A stretch of DNA of 64,000 nucleotides from Maricaulis sp. GTDB lineage: Bacteria > Pseudomonadota > Alphaproteobacteria > Caulobacterales > Maricaulaceae. The position numbers and the translations under genes were made by a program. Below the pieces are notes generated by a model. That model made no database searches. It was not told the origin of the DNA and saw nothing but the letters and a program-made list of their open reading frames with translations. Positions 47,848-58,173 of the stretch are shown here, in pieces. The DNA lies in contig NZ_JASBRQ010000038.1 of assembly GCF_030149425.1 (NCBI RefSeq), positions 1 through 64,000 of the forward strand, read 5' to 3'. The number at the start of each line of letters is the position of its first letter. The stretch's first letter is position 1.

Positions 47848-48531
47848 CTAGCGCTTGCCGGTCATTTGCCGCTCGGAGCGTTCCTTCTCAACGATCGGAA
47901 GGCGGTCATCGAGATAGGTATCGATGCGTTTCTCCAGCACTTCCTGGTGCTCGGTGAAGAGGTGGTTGGCGTCCGGAATGATCTCACGCGTGATCTCGAT
48001 GCCCTTTTGAACACGGATCTTCGACATAACCCGCTCGACATCGTCCGGCGGCACGATCTTGTCGGCACCGCCATTGATGATGATACCAGAGGCCGGGCAG
48101 GGCGCCAGGAAGGTGAAATCATACATATTGGTCGGCGGGGCGATGGAAATGAAACCAGCGATCTCCGGGCGGCGCATCAGAAGCTGCATACCGATCCAGG
48201 CGCCGAATGAATGGCCCGCCACGAAGCAGAACCGCGCGCCGGAATTATACCCCTGGACCCAGTCAAGGACGGTCGCTGCATCGGACAGCTCGCCAAGGCC
48301 TTGGTCATAGCTGCCCTGGGAGCGGCCGACACCGCGGAAATTGAACCGCAGCGTCGCGTAATCGCGCTTGCGGAAATTATCGTAGAGCATCTCGACAATC
48401 GGATTGTCCATGCTGCCGCCGCCGAGCGGATGAGCGTGCAAAATCAGGGCAATCGGTGCGGTTTCGTCTTCGCTCGGGCTGTAGCGCCCTTCCAGCCGGC
48501 CGGCCGGGCCGGGAATGATCACGTCAGGCAT
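47848..48531 (-). CDS. alpha/beta hydrolase (COG2945-like)
   Basis: A 227-residue cytoplasmic alpha/beta hydrolase. Motifs: LILHAHPLGGGSMDNPIV (oxyanion region), RFNFRGVGRSQGSYD, nucleophile elbow GHSFGA (Ser near 107), an Asp in GGADKIVPPDD and His in PDANHLFTEH. These fit the COG2945/DUF1749-type predicted hydrolases, which lack a defined substrate. It stands alone and is divergent from the iscR operon. Confidence 0.86.
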   Translation of the reverse strand: MPDVIIPGPAGRLEGRYSPSEDETAPIALILHAHPLGGGSMDNPIVEMLYDNFRKRDYATLRFNFRGVGRSQGSYDQGLGELSDAATVLDWVQGYNSGARFCFVAGHSFGAWIGMQLLMRRPEIAGFISIAPPTNMYDFTFLAPCPASGIIINGGADKIVPPDDVERVMSKIRVQKGIEITREIIPDANHLFTEHQEVLEKRIDTYLDDRLPIVEKERSERQMTGKR

Positions 48532-48614
48532 TCAACGAGCCTTTTCCTTGTCTGTGTGCAGGACGGTGAAAAAATCGGGTTTGCGCTATTGAAACCCTGA
48601 TTGACCGAGCACAT

Positions 48615-48639
48615 TTACTTGACCGTTTAGGTCGGGTAT
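48615..48639 (+). promoter_or_regulatory. IscR-type (type 1-like) binding site
   Basis: ACTTGACC-GTTTA-GGTCGGGT followed by AT is an imperfect inverted repeat resembling the [2Fe-2S]-IscR operator pattern (YGAC-N5..7-GTCR core with AT-flanks). It is about 100 bp before iscR, so autoregulation of the suf operon is expected. Confidence 0.7.
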
Positions 48640-48724
48640 TGGCTGCACACCGATTTCAGTAGGCACCAAACCCCGCCCCGAAGCGACGCGTCTTAGCATG
48701 ATCACGGTAAAAGATGCGAGCATT

Positions 48725-48733
48725 TAAGGAGGT
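48725..48733 (+). promoter_or_regulatory. full-consensus Shine-Dalgarno of iscR
   Basis: TAAGGAGGT complements the 3' end of 16S rRNA over nine bases with a 6-nt spacer to the ATG, the strongest ribosome-binding site noticed in the window, predicting high IscR translation. Confidence 0.85.
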
Positions 48734-48739
48734 AGACAC

Positions 48740-49207
48740 ATGAAGCTTAGCACCAAGGGACGTTATGCCGTCATGGCTATGGCGGATCTCGCCTCGGCGA
48801 GCCAGGATGGTCCGGTCACGCTCAGCGATATCGCATCGCGCCAATCCATTTCGCTGTCCTATCTGGAACAGCTCTTTGCCAAACTGCGCCGCGCGGACAT
48901 TGTGTCCTCGATCCGCGGCCCCGGTGGCGGCTATCGTCTGAGCCGCGAACCGAGTGAAATCCGCGTCTCTGACGTCATCGTTGCCGTTGATGAGCCGCTG
49001 CGCGCGACCCGGTGTTCCGAAGCCAAGGGCTGTCTCGCGGATGGCCGCCGTTGCATCACCCACGACCTGTGGGACGAGCTGGGACGCCATATTTATCTCT
49101 TCCTGAGCTCGATCACCCTGGAAGACGTGCTCGAGCGTCGACTCCTGGGTGCGGCATCCGGTGCGATCGGTGCCAATGACCGCCTGCGGGCAGAGGCTGC
49201 CGAGTAA
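48740..49207 (+). CDS. iscR: Fe-S cluster-sensing Rrf2 regulator IscR
   Basis: A 155-residue Rrf2 winged-helix regulator. The N-terminal MKLSTKGRYAVMAMADLA and RGPGGGYRLSR are IscR hallmarks, and the cluster ligands are complete: CSEAKGCLADGRRC gives three Cys spaced by five, followed by the His in CITH. It should bind a [2Fe-2S] cluster and repress the operon it heads when clusters are plentiful. It is first in the run, 3 bp before the desulfurase gene. Confidence 0.93.
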   Translation: MKLSTKGRYAVMAMADLASASQDGPVTLSDIASRQSISLSYLEQLFAKLRRADIVSSIRGPGGGYRLSREPSEIRVSDVIVAVDEPLRATRCSEAKGCLADGRRCITHDLWDELGRHIYLFLSSITLEDVLERRLLGAASGAIGANDRLRAEAAE

Positions 49208-49210
49208 GCA

Positions 49211-50362
49211 ATGCCTGTCTATCTGGATCACAATGCCACGACGCAGGTGCGGCCGGAGGTGGCTGCACTCATTGCCGAGATCATGACCGAGGTGGGTAAT
49301 CCCTCCTCGGTTCATTCCCATGGTCAGGCCATGCGCAAGCGGGTTGAAACCGCCCGGCGGCAGATCGGCAAGGCGCTGAGCGCGCGGGCCGAGGATGTGA
49401 TCTTCACTGGTGGCGGCACGGAAGCGCTCAATCTGGCCCTCAACAGCGTCATTGCTGCTGGCGGTGCCAAGCGGCTCCTGGTCTCCGCGGTCGAGCATGA
49501 GGCTATTGCTGTAACCGCTGAAGCGAGCGACCTGCCGGTCGAGACCGTTCCGGTGAGTGATGATGGTGTTGTTGACCTGACGTGGCTGGCGAACCGCCTG
49601 GACCGATGGAACGCTGCCGATGACGGTGTTCCGGTTCTCGCGCTCATGCTGGCCAATAACGAGATCGGGACGATCCAGCCCGTTGCCGAAGCGGCCGGTC
49701 TGGTGAAGGCCCAGGGCGGCCTGTTGATCGTTGATGCGGTGCAGTCCGCTGGCAAGATACCGGTCGATTTCGCTGGGCTTGGCGCGGATTACATGGCCAT
49801 CGCTTCGCACAAGTTCGGTGGCCCGCAGGGCGTCGGTGCCCTGATTGCCGCCTGCGACGCGCCGATCGCCCGCCATAATCATGGCGGCGGCCAGGAGAAG
49901 GGGCGCCGGTCTGGCACCCTGAATGTCGCGGGTATTTCCGGCATGGGGCTGGCGCTTGAACAAGCGGTTGCCAGCCTTGCAGATTTCGCTGCGCTTGGCG
50001 CCTTGCGCGACAAGGCAATCGACGCGATACGCAGCGCTCATTCCGGTGTCGTCGTGCTGGGCGAAAACGCGCCGCGCCTGCCCAATACGATCGGGCTTGC
50101 CGTACCGGGCTGGCGTGGGGAAACCCAGGTCCTGGCGATGGATCTGGCCGGGGTTTCGATCTCTGCCGGAGCGGCCTGTTCCTCCGGCAAGGCCAAGGCC
50201 TCGAAAATCGGCACGGCCTTACGGCTGGACGAGACGCTGTCTGAGGGTGTCATTCGGATCAGCCTCGGCTGGCCGACGACTGAAGATGATATCGATGCGG
50301 CGATCAGCGCCTGGACTGGCGCCTGGGCCCGCATCCAACCGAAAATAAAAGAGACCGCCTGA
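49211..50362 (+). CDS. cysteine desulfurase, IscS/NifS type
   Basis: A PLP-dependent class V aminotransferase-fold enzyme of 383 residues that releases sulfur from cysteine. [14 protein letters not shown] opens the protein; the PLP lysine is in [10 protein letters not shown] (about 198) and the persulfide Cys in GAACSSGK (about 322), within the longer group I-type loop. It is a second desulfurase beside sufS in the same operon, so the two may supply different acceptors. Start ATG 49211 directly after iscR. Confidence 0.93.
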   Translation: MPVYLDHNATTQVRPEVAALIAEIMTEVGNPSSVHSHGQAMRKRVETARRQIGKALSARAEDVIFTGGGTEALNLALNSVIAAGGAKRLLVSAVEHEAIAVTAEASDLPVETVPVSDDGVVDLTWLANRLDRWNAADDGVPVLALMLANNEIGTIQPVAEAAGLVKAQGGLLIVDAVQSAGKIPVDFAGLGADYMAIASHKFGGPQGVGALIAACDAPIARHNHGGGQEKGRRSGTLNVAGISGMGLALEQAVASLADFAALGALRDKAIDAIRSAHSGVVVLGENAPRLPNTIGLAVPGWRGETQVLAMDLAGVSISAGAACSSGKAKASKIGTALRLDETLSEGVIRISLGWPTTEDDIDAAISAWTGAWARIQPKIKETA

Positions 50363-50364
50363 CC

Positions 50365-51867
50365 ATGGCTGCAGTCAAAGAAACCATTGAAGACGTCAAG
50401 AAGCTCGAAGCCGATAAGTACAAGTACGGCTTCACCACCGATGTCGAAACCGAGCTCGCGCCGAAGGGGCTGAACGAGGATATCGTTCGCTATATCTCGG
50501 CCCAGAAAAACGAGCCGGAATGGATGCTGGAATGGCGTCTGGATGCGCTTGAGCGCTGGAAGCAGATGAAGGATCCGACCTGGGCCAAGGTCGAGTATCC
50601 GCCGATCGATTATCAGGACATCCACTATTTTGCTGCCCCGAAGGCGGGCGCGAAATACGAGTCTATTGACGATGTGCCCGAGGAGATCCTGAAGGATTTC
50701 GAGAAACTGGGTATTCCGCTGAAAGAGCAGGAAGTCCTGCTTGGCGTCAAAGGCGCGGCTGAAAGCGCAGCGGAAGCGCGCCAGGCTCCCAAGGTCGCGG
50801 TAGATGCGGTGTTCGATTCGGTGTCGGTCGTGACCACCTTCAAGGCCGAGCTGGCCAAGGCCGGTGTGATCTTCTGTTCCATCTCCGAGGCGATGCGCGA
50901 TCACCCGGAGCTGGTGAAGAAGTATCTCGGCTCGGTCGTGCCGACCTCGGATAATTTCTTCGCCACGCTGAATTCGGCGGTCTTCTCCGACGGGTCCTTT
51001 GTCTATGTGCCGCCGGGCGTGCGCTGCCCGATGGAGCTGTCGACCTATTTCCGTATGAACGCGGAAGGTACCGGCCAGTTCGAGCGCACCCTGATCATTG
51101 CCGACAAGGGCGCCTACGTCTCCTATCTGGAAGGCTGTACCGCGCCGATGCGCGATGAGAACCAGCTCCACGCCGCGGTTGTGGAACTGGTCGCGCTGGA
51201 CGATGCCGAGATCAAATACTCGACGGTACAGAACTGGTGGCCGGGCGATGAGAACGGCAAGGGCGGGGTCTATAACTTCGTCACCAAGCGGGGCGATTGC
51301 CGCGGCAAGAATTCCAAGATTTCCTGGACCCAGGTCGAGACCGGGTCCGCGATCACCTGGAAATATCCGTCCTGCATCCTGCGCGGCGAAAACTCGCGCG
51401 GGGAGTTCTATTCCATCGCCGTGACCAATGGCCGTCAGCAGGCCGATACCGGCACCAAGATGATCCATCTCGGCAAGGGCTCGACGAGCCGCGTCATTTC
51501 CAAGGGTATTTCGGCCGGGCGCTCGGATCAGACCTATCGCGGTCTTGTTTCGGTCCATAACAAGGCCGAGGGCGCGCGTAATTTCACCCAGTGTGACAGC
51601 CTGCTGATCGGTGATCAGTGCGGCGCCCACACGGTGCCCTATGTCGAGTGCAAGACGCCGAAAGCCGTGCTCGAACACGAGGCGACGACGACTAAACTGT
51701 CGGAAGACCAGCTCTTCTACGCCCGCCAGCGCGGTCTCGACGAAGAGGCGGCGACCGCGCTTCTCGTCAATGGCTTCGTGCGCGAGGTGCTGCAGGAACT
51801 GCCGATGGAATTCGCGGTCGAGGCCCAGCAACTGCTCAAGGTCAGCCTTGAGGGGAGTGTGGGGTGA
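50365..51867 (+). CDS. sufB: Fe-S cluster assembly scaffold SufB
   Basis: Core scaffold subunit of the SufBCD complex, 500 residues. The N-terminal helical part and the right-handed beta-helix (about 150-420) are recognisable through [37 protein letters not shown] and the C-terminal [21 protein letters not shown] conserved Cys lies in the [17 protein letters not shown] segment, where acceptor Cys and neighbouring residues are expected. Its stop overlaps the start of the lipoprotein gene by 4 bp. Confidence 0.96.
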   Translation: MAAVKETIEDVKKLEADKYKYGFTTDVETELAPKGLNEDIVRYISAQKNEPEWMLEWRLDALERWKQMKDPTWAKVEYPPIDYQDIHYFAAPKAGAKYESIDDVPEEILKDFEKLGIPLKEQEVLLGVKGAAESAAEARQAPKVAVDAVFDSVSVVTTFKAELAKAGVIFCSISEAMRDHPELVKKYLGSVVPTSDNFFATLNSAVFSDGSFVYVPPGVRCPMELSTYFRMNAEGTGQFERTLIIADKGAYVSYLEGCTAPMRDENQLHAAVVELVALDDAEIKYSTVQNWWPGDENGKGGVYNFVTKRGDCRGKNSKISWTQVETGSAITWKYPSCILRGENSRGEFYSIAVTNGRQQADTGTKMIHLGKGSTSRVISKGISAGRSDQTYRGLVSVHNKAEGARNFTQCDSLLIGDQCGAHTVPYVECKTPKAVLEHEATTTKLSEDQLFYARQRGLDEEAATALLVNGFVREVLQELPMEFAVEAQQLLKVSLEGSVG

Positions 51868-52604
51868 TGAAGCTCCAACAGAGCTTGATCGTTGGACTGG
51901 TGGCTGTCTCGCTGGTGGCCTGCGGCGTGAGCGATACGGTCGAAGAGGCCGCAGTCGCTCCGGTTGAGAGCGTCGAAGCCACGTCGGAGGTTGAGCAAGA
52001 GCTGATCACGGCTCGCGTCGCGGCTGCACCGTCCTGCGACAGCCTGGCTTATGACCAAGGCCGCACCGACTGCGTCCTGGCTCTGGGCGAGGATATGCTG
52101 GTCTTTTTCGACTATGGTCCCGTTGAGGATGATGGCTTCCGTGGGGCATCCGCGCTGACCATCGCGGTGAACCCCTTCGACGGCGGTGACTACCAGACCT
52201 TTGAAGAGACAGTCTCGTCGTCCGGGAATCCTGAGCTCGCCGACGTCAATAATGACGGCCTGCTCGAGCTGATGGTGCCGACCTATCTGGGCAATGTGAA
52301 TACCAACTGGTCGGTCTACCAGCAATTGGACGGCGCGCTGGACAAGGCGGGCGAGGTGAGCGGTCTGGGGCTCTCTTACGATGACCAGTCGGGCCTGGCG
52401 GCGATCTCGGCGCGTTCCAGTGCTGTCAGCTGGGTCATTGAGCGCTACCGCCTGGATGAGGCGGGCCTGACGCTTGTTTACGCGCTCAATACCGATATGG
52501 CGGAGCAGACCTGCTCCTTGGACCAGGGCCCGGCCTTTGCCGCCAGCGGCCTCAATGCAAATGACATTCTCACACGCTGCGAAGCGGGCATGGGAGAGGA
52601 ATAA
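51864..52604 (+). CDS. lipoprotein of unknown function inserted in the suf operon
   Basis: A 246-residue predicted lipoprotein: a hydrophobic signal with lipobox LVAC (Cys20), a disordered acidic spacer, and a mature domain of about 190 residues. [13 protein letters not shown] stretch (about 130-141) is a FG-GAP/EF-hand-like calcium-binding pattern, and four further cysteines ([13 protein letters not shown], and two near the C-terminus, TCSLDQ and TRCEAG) could make two disulfides. Its ATG overlaps the sufB stop (ATGA), and sufC follows the stop by 1 bp. No link to Fe-S biogenesis is known to me. Not recognised. Confidence 0.82.
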   Translation: MMKLQQSLIVGLVAVSLVACGVSDTVEEAAVAPVESVEATSEVEQELITARVAAAPSCDSLAYDQGRTDCVLALGEDMLVFFDYGPVEDDGFRGASALTIAVNPFDGGDYQTFEETVSSSGNPELADVNNDGLLELMVPTYLGNVNTNWSVYQQLDGALDKAGEVSGLGLSYDDQSGLAAISARSSAVSWVIERYRLDEAGLTLVYALNTDMAEQTCSLDQGPAFAASGLNANDILTRCEAGMGEE

Positions 52605-52605
52605 A

Positions 52606-53370
<765 letters not shown>

Positions 53371-54402
53371 ATGGGTGCAATCACGCATACGCCCGCAGAA
53401 AAAACGCTGATCGACCTGCTCGATGGCGCCGAGGACTGGCGCGCGGCCGCCCGCGATGCCGTCGTGCGTTTCGGTCTGCCGACCAAGCGGGCCGAAGCCT
53501 GGAAATGGTCGGATCTGCGCCGCGCCAGCCAGGGCATCGAAACGGCCGGACAGGCCCGGTTCCTGATCAATGGTGAGACCGCCGCTGATCGGCTGACGGT
53601 GTCTGAGGATGCAGCGCTTGAGTTGGTTGCTGAGCCGGGTATTTCGGTCGCCAGCCTGGAAATCGATGTGCCAGCCGGTGCCCGTGTCGTGCTCAAGGAG
53701 CGTTATAAGCTCGCGGACGGTGCCTTTCCAACGGCTCGGCTTGAGATCAGCCTCGGCGAGGGCGCTGTGCTAGAACGCGTGGTTCTGGGCGATACGCCGC
53801 AGGACAGTATCCCCGTGGTACGCACGCGTATCCGGGTCTCAAAGCAGTCGCATTACCGTCAGATCGCGCTCACCTTTGGCTCCAAATTGACGCGGAATGA
53901 GACCCATATCACTCATGCCGGAGAGGGCGCTGAGGTCGAGATCGGTGGCGTCTACCTGCTTGAAGAAGGCCGTCATGCCGACTTCACCTCGACCGTGTCC
54001 CATACCGGGCCGGGCGGGGTGACGCATCAACTGGTCAAAGGCGCCGCAGCAGCGCAGGCCCAGGGGGTGTTCCAGGGCAAGTTCAAGGTGGAGCAGGCGG
54101 CACAACAGACCGACGCCAAGATGACTCACCGCGCCCTGATGCTGGACGACCGCGCTGAAATCGACGCCAAGCCGGAGTTGGAAATCTATGCCGACGACGT
54201 CCAATGCGCGCACGGTAATGCCTTGGGTGCGATTGACGAGACCGCCCTGTTCTATATGCGCCAGCGCGGACTGTCCGAGGTCAAGGCGAGAGCCATGTTG
54301 ATCGAGAGCTTCCTTGCCGAACCGCTGGACATGATCAGTGATGACGTCCTGCGTGACGAACTGGCCGCAATTCTGCGCCAGCGCCTGGGAGCGATCGGAT
54401 GA
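53371..54402 (+). CDS. sufD: Fe-S cluster assembly protein SufD
   Basis: Paralogous partner of SufB in the scaffold, 343 residues and shorter than E. coli SufD. The N-terminal FGLPTKRAEAWKWSDLR and C-terminal CAHGNALGAIDETALFYMRQRGLSEVKARAML motifs, with the Cys-His that pairs with SufB at the cluster assembly site, are present. It abuts sufC and overlaps sufS by 4 bp. Confidence 0.94.
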   Translation: MGAITHTPAEKTLIDLLDGAEDWRAAARDAVVRFGLPTKRAEAWKWSDLRRASQGIETAGQARFLINGETAADRLTVSEDAALELVAEPGISVASLEIDVPAGARVVLKERYKLADGAFPTARLEISLGEGAVLERVVLGDTPQDSIPVVRTRIRVSKQSHYRQIALTFGSKLTRNETHITHAGEGAEVEIGGVYLLEEGRHADFTSTVSHTGPGGVTHQLVKGAAAAQAQGVFQGKFKVEQAAQQTDAKMTHRALMLDDRAEIDAKPELEIYADDVQCAHGNALGAIDETALFYMRQRGLSEVKARAMLIESFLAEPLDMISDDVLRDELAAILRQRLGAIG

Positions 54403-55640
54403 CGGCTCAGACCCCGATCAAACTTCCGCTCAATGTCGAGGGCATTCGTGGCGAGTTCCCGATCCTTCAGCGTGAGGTGAACGGCAAGCCGCTGGTCTAT
54501 CTCGACAGTGCCGCCTCGGCGCAGAAGCCGGAATTCGTGATTGAAAGCGTGGCCGGCGTTTATCGTGCGCAATACGCCAATGTGCATCGCGGCCTGCATA
54601 CGCTGGCCAATGAGACGACCGAGGCCTTCGAGGCTGCACGCGAGGATGTGCGGCGTTTTCTCAATGCGCGCTCGACCAATGAAATCGTCTTCACGCGCGG
54701 CACCACGGAGGCCATCAACCTTTTGGCAGCCAGCTTCGGCCAGCTGTGGAAAAGCGGCGATGAGATCATCATCTCGCAGATGGAGCACCACTCCAATATC
54801 GTGCCCTGGCGGCTGATTGCCGATCGCATCGGCGCCGAGCTGAAATGGGCTCGGGTGACCGATGAGGGCGAGCTGGATTATCAACATCTGTCCGAATTGA
54901 TCGGGCCGAAGACCAAGCTCATCGCGGTCACCCACATGTCCAATGTGCTGGGATCGGTCGTTGATGCCCCCCGGGTGATCAAGATGGCCAAGGCGGCTGG
55001 CGTCCCGGTCATGCTCGACGGCTCCCAGTCGGCCGTGCATCTCGATGTCGATGTGCAGGCACTCGATTGCGACTTCTTTGTCTTTACCGGTCACAAGCTC
55101 TACGGTCCGTCCGGTATCGGTGCGCTCTACGCCAAGGGCGACTGGCTCGACCGTTTGCCGCCTTATCATGGTGGCGGCGAAATGATCGCCGATGTCTACG
55201 AGGACCACGTCACCTTTGCCGATGTGCCGCACAAGTTTGAGGCCGGGACGCCGCCGATTGCCGATGCGATCGGCCTGGGCGCCGCAATCCGCTGGGTCGA
55301 GCGCTATGATCGCAAGGCGATCCTCGACCATGAGCGGGCCTTGCTCGATCGTGCCATGCGCGGTCTCGCGGAGATTGACGGCATCCGCGTGATCGGCACG
55401 GCACAGGAAAAGGGCGCCATTATCAGCTTTGATATGGCTGGCGTGCATGCGCATGACATCGCCCAGATCGTCGACAAATACGGTGTGGCCATTCGTGCTG
55501 GACATCATTGCGCTCAGCCGCTCATGCGCCGTATGGGCGTGTCCTCTACCGGGCGTGCGAGCTTTGCTGTCTATAATACCGTTGAAGAAGCCGATGCTTT
55601 CGTCGAGGCCTTGAAGAAGGCCCGAGATTTCCTCATCTAG
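54399..55640 (+). CDS. sufS: cysteine desulfurase SufS
   Basis: Group II desulfurase of 413 residues. VYLDSAASAQKP is the SufS-type N-terminus; the PLP Lys lies in FTGHKLYGPSG (about 232) and the catalytic Cys in RAGHHCAQPLMRR (about 370), with the short extended loop of SufS. It normally hands sulfur to SufE or SufU; neither gene is in this window. ATGA overlap with sufD. Confidence 0.95.
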   Translation: MTAQTPIKLPLNVEGIRGEFPILQREVNGKPLVYLDSAASAQKPEFVIESVAGVYRAQYANVHRGLHTLANETTEAFEAAREDVRRFLNARSTNEIVFTRGTTEAINLLAASFGQLWKSGDEIIISQMEHHSNIVPWRLIADRIGAELKWARVTDEGELDYQHLSELIGPKTKLIAVTHMSNVLGSVVDAPRVIKMAKAAGVPVMLDGSQSAVHLDVDVQALDCDFFVFTGHKLYGPSGIGALYAKGDWLDRLPPYHGGGEMIADVYEDHVTFADVPHKFEAGTPPIADAIGLGAAIRWVERYDRKAILDHERALLDRAMRGLAEIDGIRVIGTAQEKGAIISFDMAGVHAHDIAQIVDKYGVAIRAGHHCAQPLMRRMGVSSTGRASFAVYNTVEEADAFVEALKKARDFLI

Positions 55641-55648
55641 GAACCAAG

Positions 55649-56083
55649 ATGACCGATAATACCGAACGCGATGTGATTGATCTGTCTGGCGCCAAAATGC
55701 CGGCGCCGGCTGAACCTGTTGCAGACGAGTCCGGCTCTGACGAAAGTGCGCCGGCAAGCGCTATTCCCGAGCAGGAACTCGCCCGCATTACCGATGACAT
55801 CGTGACCCAGCTCAAGACCGTTTTTGACCCAGAGATACCCGTCGATATCTATGAGCTGGGATTGATCTACAAGGTCGATTTGGAAGACGATCGCTCGCTC
55901 AAGGTCGAGATGACCCTGACGGCGCCGGGCTGTCCCGTCGCCGGCGAAATGCCGGTCTGGGTCAAGGACGCGGTTGAACAGGTCGACGGCGTCGAAAAAG
56001 CCATTGTTGAGCTCACATTCGAGCCGCCATGGACGCCTGAGCGAATGTCCGACGAAGCGCGTCTTGCGCTCAACATGTTCTAG
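55649..56083 (+). CDS. SUF-associated MIP18/DUF59 protein (SufT-like)
   Basis: A 144-residue protein: a disordered acidic N-terminus of about 40 residues, then a MIP18/DUF59 domain (about 45-140) with FDPEIPVDIYELGLIYKV and the conserved Cys in TAPGCPVAG. Family members act in Fe-S maturation (SufT, Cia2, Mrp-linked forms). It sits between sufS and the A-type carrier gene, 8 bp spacers each side. Confidence 0.9.
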   Translation: MTDNTERDVIDLSGAKMPAPAEPVADESGSDESAPASAIPEQELARITDDIVTQLKTVFDPEIPVDIYELGLIYKVDLEDDRSLKVEMTLTAPGCPVAGEMPVWVKDAVEQVDGVEKAIVELTFEPPWTPERMSDEARLALNMF

Positions 56084-56091
56084 GGAGAGCC

Positions 56092-56448
56092 ATGATGCGT
56101 GAACGTCCAAAGGCTGTCAGCCTGACCGATTCTGCCGCAGAACGGGTCAAATCCATTATGGCGTCGCGCGAGAAGGGCTTCCTTCGCGTCGGCGTCAAGA
56201 ATGGCGGCTGCGCCGGCATGGAATATGTGATGGAGTATGTCGAGGCTCCAGACGCCATGGATGAACGCGTGGAGGACAAGGGCGTCGAAATCGTTCTGGA
56301 ATCCAAAGCCTTGCTGTTCCTGCTTGGTACCCAGATCGATTATGAAGTGACCGCCCTGCATTCCAAGTTCACCTTCAATAACCCCAATCAGACCGATGCT
56401 TGCGGGTGTGGTGAAAGCGTCACCATCATCCCCGTTCAGGAAGCCTGA
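56092..56448 (+). CDS. sufA: A-type Fe-S carrier (SufA/IscA/ErpA family)
   Basis: A 118-residue A-type carrier. The three cluster-ligating Cys are in NGGCAGMEY and DACGCGE, the first near residue 39 and the CGC near 103-105, with FNNPNQTDACGCG matching the family. A start one codon later is possible. The symbol rests on operon context, since A-type paralogues are hard to tell apart. Confidence 0.92.
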   Translation: MMRERPKAVSLTDSAAERVKSIMASREKGFLRVGVKNGGCAGMEYVMEYVEAPDAMDERVEDKGVEIVLESKALLFLLGTQIDYEVTALHSKFTFNNPNQTDACGCGESVTIIPVQEA

Positions 56449-56452
56449 AGCC

Positions 56453-57043
56453 TTGAGGCTTCTGGTCTCCGATACCTCGCCCTATGCCCGTAAATGCCGG
56501 GTTCTGGTGCGCGAATTCGGTCTCAGCGATACGGTCGAAGAGGTTGATGCCCATCCGTTCAAGGATGGTGATGTCCTGCTGGCTGCCAATCCGCTGGGCC
56601 GCGTGCCGGCCCTGATCATGGATGACGGCCGGGCCCTCACCGAGAGCCTGCTCATCGGGACTTATCTCGCGGCGCAGGCGGGGCAGCCCTGGACCGAAGA
56701 CTGGGATGAATGGCGTCTGCAAACCCTGGGGTCAGGGTTGATCGATCTCGCTGTTGGGCGCCGGGTCGAGATGGTGCGGGACGAAGCCCTCTACAGTGAA
56801 TACTGGATCACGCGTCGCGAGCGCGGCATTGCCCGGGCGCTGGATCAGCTGGAAGACGAGGCAGGCGGGCTGGGTGAGCCGCTCGGATTTGCCGGTCTGA
56901 CGATCGCGATCGCGCTGGATTATCTGGATTTCCGCTATCCTGAAGCAGGCTGGCGCAAGGGCCGCGAAAACCTCGTGACTCTGCATGCATTCTGGTCGGA
57001 ACGGGACAGTTTTGCAGTGACGAGCCCGCCGGCTGACGGGTGA
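56453..57043 (+). CDS. glutathione S-transferase family protein
   Basis: A 196-residue GST-like protein. The thioredoxin-like N-terminal domain (RLLVSDTSPYARKCRVLVREFGL, ANPLGRVPALI, ESLLIGTYL) is followed by an all-helical domain. Ser/Cys near residues 7-15 could be catalytic. I propose a TTG start at 56453, which follows AGGA and yields a domain-exact N-terminus; a longer frame would overlap the previous gene. It is the last gene in the run and its stop abuts the convergent GGDEF gene. Confidence 0.82.
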   Translation: MRLLVSDTSPYARKCRVLVREFGLSDTVEEVDAHPFKDGDVLLAANPLGRVPALIMDDGRALTESLLIGTYLAAQAGQPWTEDWDEWRLQTLGSGLIDLAVGRRVEMVRDEALYSEYWITRRERGIARALDQLEDEAGGLGEPLGFAGLTIAIALDYLDFRYPEAGWRKGRENLVTLHAFWSERDSFAVTSPPADG

Positions 57044-58108
57044 TCAGGCGGCGTCTCGCGAGCTCAGCGCCGCATCGGAGGTCGCGCGGTTGCGACCCTC
57101 GGTCTTTGATCGGTAAAGATTGCTGTCGGCGCGTTCGATCAACTCCTCGATCGATTCCTCACCGGTATAGTTCGCTATCCCAAGCGAAACCGTGATATTG
57201 CCCAGATCCTCATTGGTGGATTTGCGCAGCAGTTTTTTCGATTCCACCGTTTTGCGGATTTTCTCTGCGATATGAACCGCGTCGGTGACGGCGGTCGTCG
57301 GCATGACGATACCGAACTCCTCGCCGCCATAACGCGCAACTAGGTGGTTATCCAGGGAGTGACGGGTCAGACAGCCGGCGACAAAACGGATGATCTGGTC
57401 ACCGGTCTGGTGGCCCCACGTATCATTGAAGCGTTTGAAGAAGTCGATATCACACAGGACCAGGCTGAGCGGTTCCTTGGTGGTGTCCGCGCGCCGCTTG
57501 GCTTTGCGCAGGCTTTCATCAAAGCGCTTGCGATTGGCGATGCCGGTGAGGGCATCGGTCATGGCTTCCTCGCGAACCTTTTCCAGATTCGAGCGCAGCT
57601 GAGTGACCTCGTTGGAGGTTTCCTGCAGGCGTTTTTCAAGGTCCTGGGAGCGGCGCTGCATCTTGGCCGTGGCCGAGACGAGGGACTCCACCAGGGTTTT
57701 GATTCCGTTCTGGTCGGTCACGCCTTCGAGCTTGCTGGAGGCGCCTTCGAGCGCCTGCCCGTAGGCCGCTGTGTCGCGTTCCGCGGCGGCAAGGCTTTCC
57801 TTGACGGCACCGAGTTCGCGGGACATGACGCCGCCGCTTTCCAGGATGGCATCCTGGATGGCGCGCCACTGGAAATACTGTTCAAACAGCTCGGCATTGA
57901 AGGTCTCGGAAAACTCTTCCTTGGCCTCAATGCGGGTGGTGATGCTGGCGCAGAGTTCCGGGTTGCTGTCGGTCGCGAAGGAAATCCAGACAGCATAGTT
58001 TTCCGGCGTCGGCGGGACAGAGTGTTCCGCCATGAGCTCTAGCGCTTTTGCCGCGAGCTCTTGCCCCTCATTTCCAAGCAATCGACCGTTCACTGCCAAT
58101 CCTTCCAT
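57044..58108 (-). CDS. GGDEF diguanylate cyclase with coiled coil
   Basis: A 354-residue cytoplasmic protein that should make c-di-GMP. The N-terminal ~110 residues include the PTPENYAVWISF motif seen in DgcB-type cyclases, a long helical coiled coil covers about 105-190, and the GGDEF domain covers about 190-345 with an intact RYGGEEF. The RxxD inhibition site five residues upstream is missing (LDNH instead), so product feedback at the canonical I-site is not expected, unlike PleD in this window. Start 58108 is the first ATG. Confidence 0.92.
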   Translation of the reverse strand: MEGLAVNGRLLGNEGQELAAKALELMAEHSVPPTPENYAVWISFATDSNPELCASITTRIEAKEEFSETFNAELFEQYFQWRAIQDAILESGGVMSRELGAVKESLAAAERDTAAYGQALEGASSKLEGVTDQNGIKTLVESLVSATAKMQRRSQDLEKRLQETSNEVTQLRSNLEKVREEAMTDALTGIANRKRFDESLRKAKRRADTTKEPLSLVLCDIDFFKRFNDTWGHQTGDQIIRFVAGCLTRHSLDNHLVARYGGEEFGIVMPTTAVTDAVHIAEKIRKTVESKKLLRKSTNEDLGNITVSLGIANYTGEESIEELIERADSNLYRSKTEGRNRATSDAALSSRDAA

Positions 58109-58173
58109 GCGCGGAATCGATTGGATCCGATCCCTTGAAGCGAACGGTAGCGTCTAAAGGAAAAGAAGAGGTA

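Noticed and set aside
50038-51831. Minus-strand open frame of 597 codons
   Set aside because: Antisense to sufB with shadow composition; sufB is unambiguous on the other strand.
54252-55757. Long open frame on the minus strand (501 codons)
   Set aside because: Antisense to sufS and flanking genes; no ribosome-binding site or domain; sense-strand genes are certain.
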